DNA of 64,000 nucleotides from Palaeococcus pacificus DY20341 (GTDB lineage: Archaea > Methanobacteriota_B > Thermococci > Thermococcales > Thermococcaceae), in contig NZ_CP006019.1 of assembly GCF_000725425.1 (NCBI RefSeq), positions 434,001-498,000 of the forward strand, given 5' to 3'. Below, piece after piece: positions 56,105 through 64,000 of the stretch. Below the pieces are notes generated by a model. That model did no database searches and had not been told where the DNA came from. It worked only from the letters and a program-made list of their open reading frames with translations. Numbering within the stretch: the stretch's first letter is position 1; each line of letters starts with the position of its first letter. The position numbers and the translations under genes were made by a program.

Positions 56105-56569
56105 ATGAAGCTCACCCATGTGGATGAGAAGGGTGTTAAGATGGTGGAAGTTGGACACAAGGAAGTAGTTTTTAGAAAAGCCGTGGCGAAGGGAAAGATA
56201 AAGCTCAAACCGGAGACGATTATACTCATTCAGGAGGGGAAGACCAAGAAGGGAAACGTTATTGCGAGTGCGCAAATAGCTGGAATCCTGGCTGTAAAGA
56301 GAACTTGGGAGATTATCCCATTGTGTCATCCGCTTCCCCTTACTGGTGTGGATATAAGCTTTGAGTTCGGCGAGGACTACATTGAAGCAACTTGTGAGGT
56401 TAGAGCCTATTACAAAACAGGCGTCGAGATGGAAGCCCTAACAGGCGTAAGCGTTGCGTTATTGACGATTTGGGATATGGTGAAGGCTGTTGAGAAGGAT
56501 GAGAAAGGACAATATCCCGCTACGATGATTTACGATGTGAGGGTCGTGGAGAAGGTGAAGGAGAAGTGA
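56105..56569 (+). CDS. moaC: Cyclic pyranopterin monophosphate synthase
   Basis: 154 residues. MoaC converts the MoaA product to cPMP in molybdenum/tungsten cofactor synthesis, a cofactor Thermococcales need for tungsten enzymes. [34 protein letters not shown] contains catalytic Lys and His; [18 protein letters not shown] is conserved. GGGAGGTGG precedes ATG 56105. The stop TGA overlaps the GTG start of the MutS-family gene by 4 bases. Confidence 0.96.
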   Translation: MKLTHVDEKGVKMVEVGHKEVVFRKAVAKGKIKLKPETIILIQEGKTKKGNVIASAQIAGILAVKRTWEIIPLCHPLPLTGVDISFEFGEDYIEATCEVRAYYKTGVEMEALTGVSVALLTIWDMVKAVEKDEKGQYPATMIYDVRVVEKVKEK

Positions 56570-58266
56570 AGCTCAACAGTGAAGCCAAAAAGATTTACAA
56601 TCAAATCGCCGGCGAGATTAAGAAAAGAATTATCTTAAAAGAGAGCTTGGCCTATTTAGAGCGCTTTTCTCCCACAAACGATAAGAGGGAGATACTAAAG
56701 CGCCAAGCCTACTTCAAAGAGAATCTTAAACTAGTTAAGCCCGAAATGAGGAATCTTCTGCTGAAAATCAAACCAATACGTTTTAGGAAAAACTTTCTTT
56801 ACGACAGGCTTTTGGTTGTTGATGAAAGCGAACTTGAAAAAGCTCAAGCGTTGGGGGTTTGTGAAGTCTCTACAGAGCCTTTAGAAGGGTACGATTTAAT
56901 TTTAAGCACGATAGGGTATGGGATTGATGTTGATCTGAGCGTTGGGGATATTGCCCCCGAGCTCTACATAATGCCTCTCTGGGAGAACAGAGAAACTCTT
57001 GAAGCCCTTGCAAGAATTGGAGAGCTTACTGGGGAAGGAAGTGTCGCGGGAGAAATCCTTGAGGGTCTTAAAGAGCTTGATGAAGTAATGAAGCGGAAAG
57101 GGCTAATAGGGGACTTAGATGAGCTTATAGCCTCTGAAGAGAAGAGGCTCAACGAGAAGATAGCAGAAAAGCTTGAAAAGTTCAGCTTAACTTTGAGTGG
57201 AAAGGAGCTTTTAGAGTTCTTGAATGAGCTTAAAAGTGGCAACTACGAAGCAATATTCGCCCACTTTTCAGAGGTTGAAGGGGATATATTGAGCGAGATA
57301 AATGAGAGCGAAAAAAAGCTGAGTGAGACGCTTGGGTTTACAGTAGAGCTCTTTTCGAGAGAGAATCTTTACCCCGTTGAAGTATCAGCGGAGCAAATCG
57401 AGCTTTTGAGGCATGAGCTTGAGAAGGAACTCAAAGTAGAGCTCTACTTGAAGAGCCGCGAGATTTTGGAGAAAGTTAAACCTCTCCTACCGAAGCTTAA
57501 GGAAGAGCTTAAGAGAGCTTATGAGTTGGAATTCCTCAGGGCAGTGAAAGAATTTACTGAAGGATTTACTTTTCCAGAGATTGTTGAAGGAGGCATAGCC
57601 TTTATCAATGGGAGGCACCTCTTCATTGAGCGCCCTCAACCTGTAAGCTACGTCGTTGGCAATGTTAAAGTGACTTTTGATGGAACCAATGGAGAGAAGG
57701 TTCTTATCCTAACCGGTGCAAACAGCGGTGGTAAAACCTCATTGCTTGAACTTATTTCTCAAATAATTATCTTGGCTCACATGGGCTTCCCTGTAAATGC
57801 TGAGAATGCTTATGTTGAGCCTCTCGATGAGCTTTTCTTCTTTAGGCGTAAGAAAAGTGTTTATGGTGCTGGAGCGTTTGAAACAGCCCTTAGAGGGTTT
57901 GCACGCTCTCTTGTTCGCGAGGGAAAAAAGCTGATCCTTATTGACGAGTTCGAGGCAATAACCGAACCCGGTGCAGCTGTCAAGATAATTGGCGAGCTAT
58001 TGAAAATTGCCCATGAAAAAGGCTTTTATGTTGTCATTGTGTCCCACTTAGGTGAGGATTTGATGAAGATTCTCCCCTTTGCAAGAGTGGACGGCATCGA
58101 GGCAAAGGGACTCGATGAACATCTAAACCTAATAGTCGATAGACAGCCAAAGTTTGGCGTTTTGGGCAAGAGCACTCCAGAGCTGATAGTCCAAAGGCTC
58201 TATCATAAAAAGAGAGGCAAGGAAAAGGAAATTTTTGAGAGAGTTTTGGGAGCTTTTAGAAGCTGA
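56566..58266 (+). CDS. MutS-family ATPase without mismatch-recognition domain
   Basis: 566 residues. A helical lever-like region with many Leu/Lys/Glu repeats (about 1-330) is followed by the MutS ATPase: [20 protein letters not shown] (Walker A near residue 383) and [18 protein letters not shown] (Walker B). The N-terminal mismatch domain of MutS1 is missing, as in archaeal MutS2/MutS5-like proteins; no MutL gene is nearby. It may resolve branched DNA or act on stalled ribosomes like MutS2 (inference). GTG start overlapping moaC. Confidence 0.8.
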   Translation: MKLNSEAKKIYNQIAGEIKKRIILKESLAYLERFSPTNDKREILKRQAYFKENLKLVKPEMRNLLLKIKPIRFRKNFLYDRLLVVDESELEKAQALGVCEVSTEPLEGYDLILSTIGYGIDVDLSVGDIAPELYIMPLWENRETLEALARIGELTGEGSVAGEILEGLKELDEVMKRKGLIGDLDELIASEEKRLNEKIAEKLEKFSLTLSGKELLEFLNELKSGNYEAIFAHFSEVEGDILSEINESEKKLSETLGFTVELFSRENLYPVEVSAEQIELLRHELEKELKVELYLKSREILEKVKPLLPKLKEELKRAYELEFLRAVKEFTEGFTFPEIVEGGIAFINGRHLFIERPQPVSYVVGNVKVTFDGTNGEKVLILTGANSGGKTSLLELISQIIILAHMGFPVNAENAYVEPLDELFFFRRKKSVYGAGAFETALRGFARSLVREGKKLILIDEFEAITEPGAAVKIIGELLKIAHEKGFYVVIVSHLGEDLMKILPFARVDGIEAKGLDEHLNLIVDRQPKFGVLGKSTPELIVQRLYHKKRGKEKEIFERVLGAFRS

Positions 58267-58281
58267 AATCCCACCGCTCTT

Positions 58282-58839
58282 TTAAAGCCATTTTCTGTGT
58301 TTTGATATGTAGTAAAGAGCTAAAAATGAAGCCAGTGTTGAGAGGTATGGGCTCACCATATAGAGCGGAGTAAAAAGTGCAAATATTGGGACAGCGGCCA
58401 ACAATAGCTTTAAGCTTTCGAAGAGATACGTCCTTCCAAGCTTTATGAGAGCGTAGAGCCCTATTAGACTTATTATGAGTTCAAGTGGATAAAACATCAC
58501 CTCACTGTTCGCAAGATAAAAAGTCCAGGGATGGGGGTTGAGCCCTATAATTCTATCACTCCATAGGGGTATTCCACGAGCATAGAAATCGCAGAGTAAA
58601 TGGAGTGCGTTTCCTAAAAGCCCGTATGAACCAAACGGGAGAACATAAGCAAAGGACACAATAGAGTGATTGAAGAATGCTCTAGTGAGATAGCTCCAAG
58701 AGGGATGGACAATGATCGCCTGGACATAGCTCAAATCTGGCGCTAAGCTCCCCACTATTAGTTTTGCACTCCTTTTTCTGTCAAGGTTTAAAAAATAGGC
58801 AAATATAAAACCTAAGAGAATGTGTGTTGTTCCAAACAT
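58282..58839 (-). CDS. Membrane-bound metal-dependent hydrolase (YdjM/DUF457-like)
   Basis: 185 residues. Early THILLGF (metal His), GSLAPDLSY, FFNHSIVSF and NALHLLCDFYARG give the His/Asp set of the YdjM/LexA-regulated membrane hydrolase family. The second half has three or four membrane segments. The substrate is unknown. It converges on the MutS-family gene (15-nt gap) and follows bud32 by 13 nt, probably in one operon. Confidence 0.75.
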   Translation of the reverse strand: MFGTTHILLGFIFAYFLNLDRKRSAKLIVGSLAPDLSYVQAIIVHPSWSYLTRAFFNHSIVSFAYVLPFGSYGLLGNALHLLCDFYARGIPLWSDRIIGLNPHPWTFYLANSEVMFYPLELIISLIGLYALIKLGRTYLFESLKLLLAAVPIFALFTPLYMVSPYLSTLASFLALYYISKHRKWL

Positions 58840-58852
58840 CCAACCGCCTTCT

Positions 58853-59518
58853 TTACTTTATCCACTTCCTCTCCCTCACATATCTCCCTCTGCTCTCGAT
58901 CTCCGCTATCTTCTCTTTTACTTTCTCCATTTTCTCCCCGCCTCTAACCTCTGCATAGCCCTGAAGGACAGCTTCAAATCCCTTATCGAACCATTTATAG
59001 TGGGTGCTCTCCATAGCACGCTTTAAAAGGTGCAAATCAACGCCTTGGGCCTCTAACGTTGGGTCAAAGTCTGCAAGACCAAAGTCGATTAGGTAAACTT
59101 TTCCATCCTTGAAAATCATATTTGACGTCGTCAAATCACCGTGAACCACTCCGCTTTCGTGAAGTTTTCCAAGCTGTCTTCCAACTTCTTTGCACAGCTC
59201 CAAGCGTTCTTTCATTGGCACTCTCTCGAGGAGCTCCTTTAAGCGTTCTCCCTCGATGAACTCCATTACGATTTTCATATCCTTAAGATCGACCTCATAG
59301 ATACGGGGAACATTTACACCAAATTCTTTTGCCTTGTATAAAATTCTCGCTTCTCTAACGGTTCTCTCCTTTCTGAGCTTTTGGTCAATTTCCTTAATGC
59401 GGTAGCGCTTTGATATGCGGTGCTTTACAATGACTTTTTCATCGTTGAGTGGAAAATAAAGCTCTTCAAAGCTCGCCAGGTAAATCTTAGCCTCTGCTCC
59501 CTGCTTTATGAGTTCCAT
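58853..59518 (-). CDS. bud32: Kae1-associated kinase Bud32
   Basis: 221 residues, stand-alone (not fused to Kae1). GAEAKIYLASF, the KHRISKRYR helix, VVHGDLTTSNM (catalytic loop) and YLIDFGLAD (DFG) identify Bud32, the ATPase of the KEOPS complex making t6A37 on tRNA. The C-terminal GRYVRERKWIK tail is basic as in the family. A GGTGAGAAT RBS precedes the ATG. Confidence 0.96.
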   Translation of the reverse strand: MELIKQGAEAKIYLASFEELYFPLNDEKVIVKHRISKRYRIKEIDQKLRKERTVREARILYKAKEFGVNVPRIYEVDLKDMKIVMEFIEGERLKELLERVPMKERLELCKEVGRQLGKLHESGVVHGDLTTSNMIFKDGKVYLIDFGLADFDPTLEAQGVDLHLLKRAMESTHYKWFDKGFEAVLQGYAEVRGGEKMEKVKEKIAEIESRGRYVRERKWIK

Positions 59519-59680
59519 ATTCTCACCCTCAACTTTTTAATCTCTGACACTCATTATCTATTTATCTTTAAAAACTCTCTTCTTCCAGCCGTTCACTGAG
59601 TTAGCATTTTTCGTTTTAATCCATCTCTATCTTGGTATTTTTTCAAATAATTTTGTAAATATTTGTCTTTTTGAACAAAA

Positions 59681-59694
59681 AGCTTTTATATAGC
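59681..59694 (+). promoter_or_regulatory. Promoter of the thermosome gene
   Basis: AAAAGC immediately before TTTTATATAGC gives a strong BRE and TATA box about 50 nt before the ATG. The AT-rich stretch with TTTTTGAACAAAAAGC just upstream is a possible regulator site, but I cannot match the Phr heat-shock consensus with confidence. Confidence 0.55.
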
Positions 59695-59738
59695 ACTAAC
59701 GTATGGATTTTGAAAATAAAATTTAGGAGGAATGCCAA

Positions 59739-61391
59739 ATGGCTCAATTAGTTGGACAAGGCGGACAACCCGTTATTATTCTTCCAGAGGGGACCCAAAG
59801 ATATGTTGGTAGGGACGCCCAAAGGTTGAACATTCTTGCTGCAAGAATAATTGCTGAAACAGTTAGAACCACTCTCGGACCAAAAGGAATGGACAAAATG
59901 CTCGTAGACAGCCTCGGAGACATCGTTGTCACAAACGACGGTGCCACAATTCTCGACAAGATTGATCTCCAGCACCCAGCTGCTAAGATGATGGTTGAAG
60001 TTGCCAAGACCCAAGATGAGGAGGCTGGAGATGGAACTACCACTGCTGTTGTTATTGCTGGTGAGCTCTTAAGAAAGGCTGAGGAGTTGCTTGACCAAAA
60101 CATTCACCCAAGCATTATCGTTAAGGGTTACACAATGGCCGCTGAGAAAGCCCAAGAGGTTCTTGAAGAGATTGCTATCAAAGTGGACCCAGAGAACGAA
60201 GAGACACTCACGAAGATAGCTATGACCTCAATCACTGGAAAGAGCGCCGAGAGCCACAAGGAGAAGATGGCCAAGTTGGCCGTTGATGCCGTTAAGCAAG
60301 TCGCTGAGAAGGTTGGCGACAAGTTTGAAGTCGACATCGATAACATAAAGATTGAGAAGAAGGAAGGAGAGAGCGTTGAGGCAAGCACACTCATTAGGGG
60401 TGTTGTCATTGATAAGGAGAGGGTTCACCCAAGGATGCCAAAGCGCGTAGAGAATGCTAAGATTGCCCTCATCAACGATGCTCTTGAAGTTAAGAAGACT
60501 GAGACGGATGCTAAGATAAACATCACCGCCCCAGAGCAGCTCTACTCATTCCTTGAGCAAGAGGAGAGAATGCTCAAAGAGATGGTCGAGCAAATAGCTG
60601 CCACAGGCGCTAACGTTCTCTTCGTTCAAAAGGGTATTGATGACTTGGCTCAACACTACCTTGCCAAGGCCGGCATCTTAGCCGTTAGAAGAGTTAAAAA
60701 GAGCGACATGGAGAAACTCGCCAAAGCCACAGGCGCCAAAGTTGTTACAAACGTTAAAGACCTCACGAGCGAAGACCTTGGCTTTGCTGAGCTTGTTGAA
60801 GAGAGGAAGATATCTGGCGAAAGCATGATATTTGTCGAGGGCTGCAATAACCCCAAGGCTGTAACAATCCTCATTAGAGGTGGAACAGAGCACGTTATCG
60901 ACGAGGTCGAGAGAGCTTTAGAAGATGCAATAAAAGTTGTTAAAGACGTTATGGAAGACGGCTTCATCCTTCCAGCTGGTGGTGCTGGAGAAATCGAATT
61001 GGCTATCAAGCTCGACGAGTTCGCTAAGGAGGTCGGCGGTAAGGAAGCTTTGGCCATCGAAGCCTTTGCCGACGCTTTGAAGATAATCCCCAAGACCCTC
61101 GCTGAGAACGCAGGTCTTGACACCATCGACATACTCGTTAAGGTCGTCAGTGAACACAAGACCAAGGGTAGGGCCATTGGTATTGACGTGTTCAAGGGTG
61201 AGCCGGTTGACATGCTTGAGCAGGGCATCATAGAACCATTGAGGGTTAAGAAGCAAGCTATCAAGAGTGCCAGCGAGGCTGCAATAATGATACTCAGAAT
61301 TGACGACGTTATAGCAGCTAAGATCTCAAAGCCGGAGGGTGGCTCTGGCGGAATGCCCGGCGGAATGGGCGGCATGGACATGGGAATGTGA
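59739..61391 (+). CDS. Thermosome subunit (group II chaperonin)
   Basis: 550 residues. [54 protein letters not shown] (catalytic Asp-Gly) and [12 protein letters not shown] are group II chaperonin hallmarks. The C terminus ends in a GGM repeat ([14 protein letters not shown]), the flexible tail inside the folding chamber. TAGGAGG precedes the ATG. Strong own promoter; probably a heat-shock gene. Confidence 0.97.
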   Translation: MAQLVGQGGQPVIILPEGTQRYVGRDAQRLNILAARIIAETVRTTLGPKGMDKMLVDSLGDIVVTNDGATILDKIDLQHPAAKMMVEVAKTQDEEAGDGTTTAVVIAGELLRKAEELLDQNIHPSIIVKGYTMAAEKAQEVLEEIAIKVDPENEETLTKIAMTSITGKSAESHKEKMAKLAVDAVKQVAEKVGDKFEVDIDNIKIEKKEGESVEASTLIRGVVIDKERVHPRMPKRVENAKIALINDALEVKKTETDAKINITAPEQLYSFLEQEERMLKEMVEQIAATGANVLFVQKGIDDLAQHYLAKAGILAVRRVKKSDMEKLAKATGAKVVTNVKDLTSEDLGFAELVEERKISGESMIFVEGCNNPKAVTILIRGGTEHVIDEVERALEDAIKVVKDVMEDGFILPAGGAGEIELAIKLDEFAKEVGGKEALAIEAFADALKIIPKTLAENAGLDTIDILVKVVSEHKTKGRAIGIDVFKGEPVDMLEQGIIEPLRVKKQAIKSASEAAIMILRIDDVIAAKISKPEGGSGGMPGGMGGMDMGM

Positions 61392-61464
61392 CAAACTTTG
61401 CTTTCCTTTAACTTCTTTTTGTTAAAAACTGTTGAAAATGTGAACTTTTCTACATATTTTTGCT

Positions 61465-61497
61465 TAACACCAGTAGTGAAAACAAAGCTTTAATAAT
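61465..61497 (+). promoter_or_regulatory. TGM-like site and TATA of the GAPDH gene
   Basis: TAACAC-CAGTA-GTGAAA (61465-61481) matches TATCAC-N5-GTGATA at 10 of 12 fixed positions. It lies just upstream of GCTTTAATAAT (61487-61497), the TATA box. This upstream arrangement is known for genes activated by Tgr/TrmBL1 during gluconeogenesis. Confidence 0.6.
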
Positions 61498-61527
61498 TTC
61501 ATAAGCGTAAAATACTTTGGTGGTGAC

Positions 61528-62532
61528 ATGAAGATTAAGGTGGGAATTAACGGTTACGGTACTATTGGAAAGAGAGTAGCCTATGCCGTCACAAAGCAGG
61601 ACGATATGGAGCTCATCGGTGTTACAAAGACAAAACCGGATTTTGAAGCGTATAGGGCAAAAGAGCTTGGTATTTCTGTTTATGCGGCAAGTGAGGAGTT
61701 CATTCCAAGATTCGAAAAAGCAGGATTTGAGGTTGAAGGGACTCTCGAAGACCTTCTCGAAAAAGTCGATGTAATTGTTGACGCTACCCCCGGAGGAATG
61801 GGTGCTAAAAACAAAGCTCTCTATGAGAAGCATGGCGTTAAAGCTATCTTCCAAGGTGGAGAAAAAGCTGAGGTCGCCGAGGCCTCATTCGTCGCTCAAG
61901 CAAACTATGAAAACGCTTTGGGTAAGAACTACGTTAGAGTTGTCTCATGCAACACTACGGGCCTTACAAGGACGCTAAATGCCATAAAAGATTACATTGA
62001 CTATGTTTATGCCGTAATGATTAGAAGGGCAGCGGATCCAAATGATATTAAGCGCGGTCCAGTTAACGCAATAAAGCCGAGTGTTAAAGTGCCTTCTCAC
62101 CACGGTCCAGATGTGCAGACGGTGATTCCAATAAACATTGAGACAACAGCTTTTGTTGTTCCCACAACTCTAATGCACGTTCACAGCGTGATGGTGGAGC
62201 TCAAGAAGCCTATAGAAGCCAGAGATGTTGTGGATATCTTTGAAGGTACCACTCGTGTGCTTCTCTTCGAAGAGGGTAGGGGCTTCTCAAGCACCGCCCA
62301 GCTGATTGAGTTCGCCCGCGACATGCACAGGGAGTGGAACAACCTCTATGAGATAGCGGTTTGGAAGGAGAGCATTAATGTTAAAGGAAACCGCCTGTTC
62401 TACATCCAAGCTGTCCACCAAGAGAGCGATGTTGTCCCGGAAAACATCGACGCAATTAGGGCCATGTTCGAGTTAGCGGACAAATGGGAGAGCATAAAGA
62501 AGACGAACAAGAGCTTGGGCATTTTGAAGTGA
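61528..62532 (+). CDS. gap: Glyceraldehyde-3-phosphate dehydrogenase, archaeal type
   Basis: 334 residues. [16 protein letters not shown] (NAD(P) site), [14 protein letters not shown] (catalytic Cys) and [11 protein letters not shown] are typical of class II archaeal GAPDH. In Thermococcales the glycolytic direction is carried by GAPOR/GAPN, so this enzyme is expected to serve gluconeogenesis, consistent with the activator-like site upstream of its TATA box. GGTGGTGAC precedes the ATG. Confidence 0.97.
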   Translation: MKIKVGINGYGTIGKRVAYAVTKQDDMELIGVTKTKPDFEAYRAKELGISVYAASEEFIPRFEKAGFEVEGTLEDLLEKVDVIVDATPGGMGAKNKALYEKHGVKAIFQGGEKAEVAEASFVAQANYENALGKNYVRVVSCNTTGLTRTLNAIKDYIDYVYAVMIRRAADPNDIKRGPVNAIKPSVKVPSHHGPDVQTVIPINIETTAFVVPTTLMHVHSVMVELKKPIEARDVVDIFEGTTRVLLFEEGRGFSSTAQLIEFARDMHREWNNLYEIAVWKESINVKGNRLFYIQAVHQESDVVPENIDAIRAMFELADKWESIKKTNKSLGILK

Positions 62533-62598
62533 AAAGCATTTCTCTTTTCTCCACCCTAAATTTTAAATGTCTTTAAATCGATTCTTTTTTGTGATAGC

Positions 62599-62955
62599 GT
62601 GGAGAAGGAGGAGTATCTAATCATCCTTGGAGTTCTTCTCATAGTGGGCTTTTTTCTCTTCCCAAGCGAAAACCTTAGTGGAATGTTCTGCGACGGTGAT
62701 AGGGGAACGCTGGGTGATTATTACATCAGCGTTCAAAATGGGTTTTTAATGGTTTCTAGCAATAGTCAAGAGCTTTTTGTAGCGAGGGGAAGGAACGTTA
62801 TCTTAAAGAAGATTGAATTGGACTACTCTTTCTCAAATGGCTGCTACACTTTAAATGTCAGAAGAAAACCAGAAGAAGCGTTATATCTCTTCATTCTTGG
62901 AGTCGTGCTCATAGGGATGGCTTTTTACTATCTTGCTTTCCTGAAATACCGCTAA
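62599..62955 (+). CDS. Hypothetical two-segment membrane protein
   Basis: 118 residues. Membrane segments at about residues 6-22 and 95-114 flank a 70-residue loop with two cysteines (residues 31 and 82) and strand-like stretches. No family recognised. GTG 62599 has GTGATAG upstream. Its stop overlaps the convergent DUF167 gene by 4 bases. Confidence 0.6.
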   Translation: MEKEEYLIILGVLLIVGFFLFPSENLSGMFCDGDRGTLGDYYISVQNGFLMVSSNSQELFVARGRNVILKKIELDYSFSNGCYTLNVRRKPEEALYLFILGVVLIGMAFYYLAFLKYR

Positions 62956-63230
62956 ATCTTGAGTTTTTCTTTGACTTCCTCTTTACTAGCCCCCTTAATG
63001 AGCAGGTCCTTCTCCCTTGAGGTTTCCCCCCGGATTATAACCACCTCTCGCCCAAAAAGCTTTGAGAAGAACTTTACCACTTCCTTGTTTGCTTTGCCTT
63101 CAACCGGCGGGGCTTTGATTTTGACCTTTAAACGCTTCCGCCACTCATCTATCCCATCAATCTCGTTCTTCTTTGCCTTTGGTGAAACGTAGAGCATCAA
63201 AATTACTCCATCTTTGGTTTCCTTAATCAT
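62952..63230 (-). CDS. DUF167 / YggU-family protein
   Basis: 92 residues. VSPKAKKNEIDGIDEWRKRL, then KIKAPPVEGKANKEVVKFFSK and VIIRGETSREKDLLIKG are the DUF167 (YggU) pattern, a small conserved fold of unknown role. ATG 63230 with GGAGG 9 nt upstream is chosen; it overlaps the end of the DUF402 gene by 8 bases. Confidence 0.85.
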   Translation of the reverse strand: MIKETKDGVILMLYVSPKAKKNEIDGIDEWRKRLKVKIKAPPVEGKANKEVVKFFSKLFGREVVIIRGETSREKDLLIKGASKEEVKEKLKI

Positions 63231-63753
63231 GTGTATCTTCCTCCGCTTCATAATGCTCAGAAAGTGAGTACTCCCACACAATCTTAGGCGGGAATTCTCC
63301 TTTCTCAATTTTTTCCATTATTTCCCTTGCTATGTTATAAGCGAAGTCAACAGTCTCCTTATCAACTATGCCGTAGTTAAGTGCCATCTCGAGCTCTTCC
63401 TCGTCTAATAGGAAGTGCTCTCCATTGGGGAATATGAAGATGTCTAAAAACAGGTCGAGCATCTCCAGCGTATTTTCATATCGCTTTGTATATGCTAACA
63501 CATCAACATATAGGCCTTTAAAATTCCCTTCTCTATCGTAGACCTTCAAAACATCGTAGTTCTTTCCAACGAAGGCAAAGTAGAGCATTTTGTAGTTGTT
63601 GTCGATAACCTTAACTCCATTTACCTTAAGTGGAGTGAGCATGCCTTTAAACTCAGACTTGGCTATTATCACATCCCCCAAATCCACTATAAGCTCGTCG
63701 TCCCTCTCCAATACACGGTTGGGAACTCTTTTATATATGAGGTGAACTTTCAT
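63223..63753 (-). CDS. DUF402-family protein
   Basis: 176 residues. FKGLYVDVLAYTKRYENTLEMLDLFLDIFIFPNGEHFLLDEEEL matches DUF402, whose members include nucleoside di/triphosphate phosphatases and the C-terminal part of the RNase E/FAU-1-like protein; YVDV...DLFLDI...LDEEEL holds the acidic metal residues. ATG 63753 has GGGGGTC upstream. It starts 28 nt after the glyS end, so all three may be one operon. Confidence 0.8.
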   Translation of the reverse strand: MKVHLIYKRVPNRVLERDDELIVDLGDVIIAKSEFKGMLTPLKVNGVKVIDNNYKMLYFAFVGKNYDVLKVYDREGNFKGLYVDVLAYTKRYENTLEMLDLFLDIFIFPNGEHFLLDEEELEMALNYGIVDKETVDFAYNIAREIMEKIEKGEFPPKIVWEYSLSEHYEAEEDTHD

Positions 63754-63781
63754 CTGCGACCCCCTAGAAAATAAAAAGAAA

Positions 63782-64000
63782 TCAGCCGAAGATGAGCTCT
63801 CTAAGTTTCTCTGGAAGCTCATCAATCTTAACCCTTATCTGCTCCCTCGTGTCTCTATCCCTAACTGTGACCGTTTTATCCTCTGGAGTTTGGTTGTCTA
63901 TGGTTACGCAGTAGGGCGTTCCAATCTCGTCGTACCTTGCATATCTCCTTCCAACGGTGTCTTTCTCGTCGTAAACCACTATAAAGCCTGCCTTTTGCAG
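63782..64000 (-). CDS. glyS: Glycyl-tRNA synthetase, C-terminal end (partial)
   Basis: The last 72 residues, running off the window. [49 protein letters not shown] is the anticodon-binding domain of archaeal GlyRS and related class II synthetases, and [13 protein letters not shown] is a typical C terminus. The catalytic domain lies outside the window. Confidence 0.88.
   Translation of the reverse strand: MQKAGFIVVYDEKDTVGRRYARYDEIGTPYCVTIDNQTPEDKTVTVRDRDTREQIRVKIDELPEKLRELIFG

Overview
The window is a stretch of a Thermococcales chromosome (hyperthermophilic euryarchaeon, most likely a lower-GC Thermococcus or close relative). The basis is an archaeal-type RNA polymerase operon (rpoH-rpoB-rpoA1-rpoA2-L30e-NusA-S12-S7), EF-2, EF-1A, a thermosome, an archaeal GAPDH, Bud32, archease/RtcB, Thermococcales-type DUF835 and KaiC-like proteins, GGTG-rich ribosome binding sites and BRE/TATA promoters. 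No insertion sequence, CRISPR array or rRNA was seen.

Layout. 1-10.6 kb: central metabolism, with threonine breakdown to glycine (tdh, kbl), GTP-PEP carboxykinase, threonine synthase, a sugar-nucleotide pyrophosphorylase followed by a truncated phosphohexomutase-like protein, and thymidylate kinase. 10.7-13.9 kb: an ABC-2 exporter and an alpha/beta hydrolase. 14.1-19.6 kb: a glycerol/glycerophosphodiester utilisation cluster (phosphodiesterase, glycerol kinase, three-part flavin/Fe-S G3P dehydrogenase). 19.6-23.6 kb: envelope proteins, including a DOMON lipoprotein beside a small four-histidine membrane protein. 23.7-26.6 kb: both subunits of the glycine decarboxylase P protein, the likely sink for glycine made by Tdh/Kbl. 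28.1-28.6 kb: five tRNA genes in two divergent groups. 28.6-30.1 kb: a two-gene accessory module (nucleotidyltransferase-fold protein plus an unrecognised partner) between the tRNAs and the polymerase operon. 30.4-45.1 kb: transcription and translation machinery ending in tRNA-Ser. 45.2-50.5 kb: PqqD-like protein, DMT transporter, PanB, then archease, tRNA m5C methyltransferase, PUA-like protein and RtcB, an RNA-processing block. 50.5-55.6 kb: a four-gene ABC cluster on the minus strand with a large NEW3-repeat surface protein. 55.7-64 kb: MoaC, a MutS-family ATPase, Bud32, thermosome, GAPDH, small conserved proteins and the end of glycyl-tRNA synthetase.

The most notable non-coding finds are two probable C/D-box guide RNAs on the minus strand (about 1084-1142 and 10597-10655). 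Both have two 12-nt guides, a 4-nt D'-C' spacer and a TATA-like element about 25 nt upstream. Other unexplained structure includes a two-part hairpin between two TATA-like boxes upstream of EF-1A, a nested inverted-repeat block at 12839-12989, tandem palindromes upstream of EF-2, and Thermococcales-glycolytic-motif-like sites upstream of gap and pckG. The best candidate for an undescribed system is the nucleotidyltransferase/partner pair beside the tRNA cluster; its function is inferred only from fold motifs and position.
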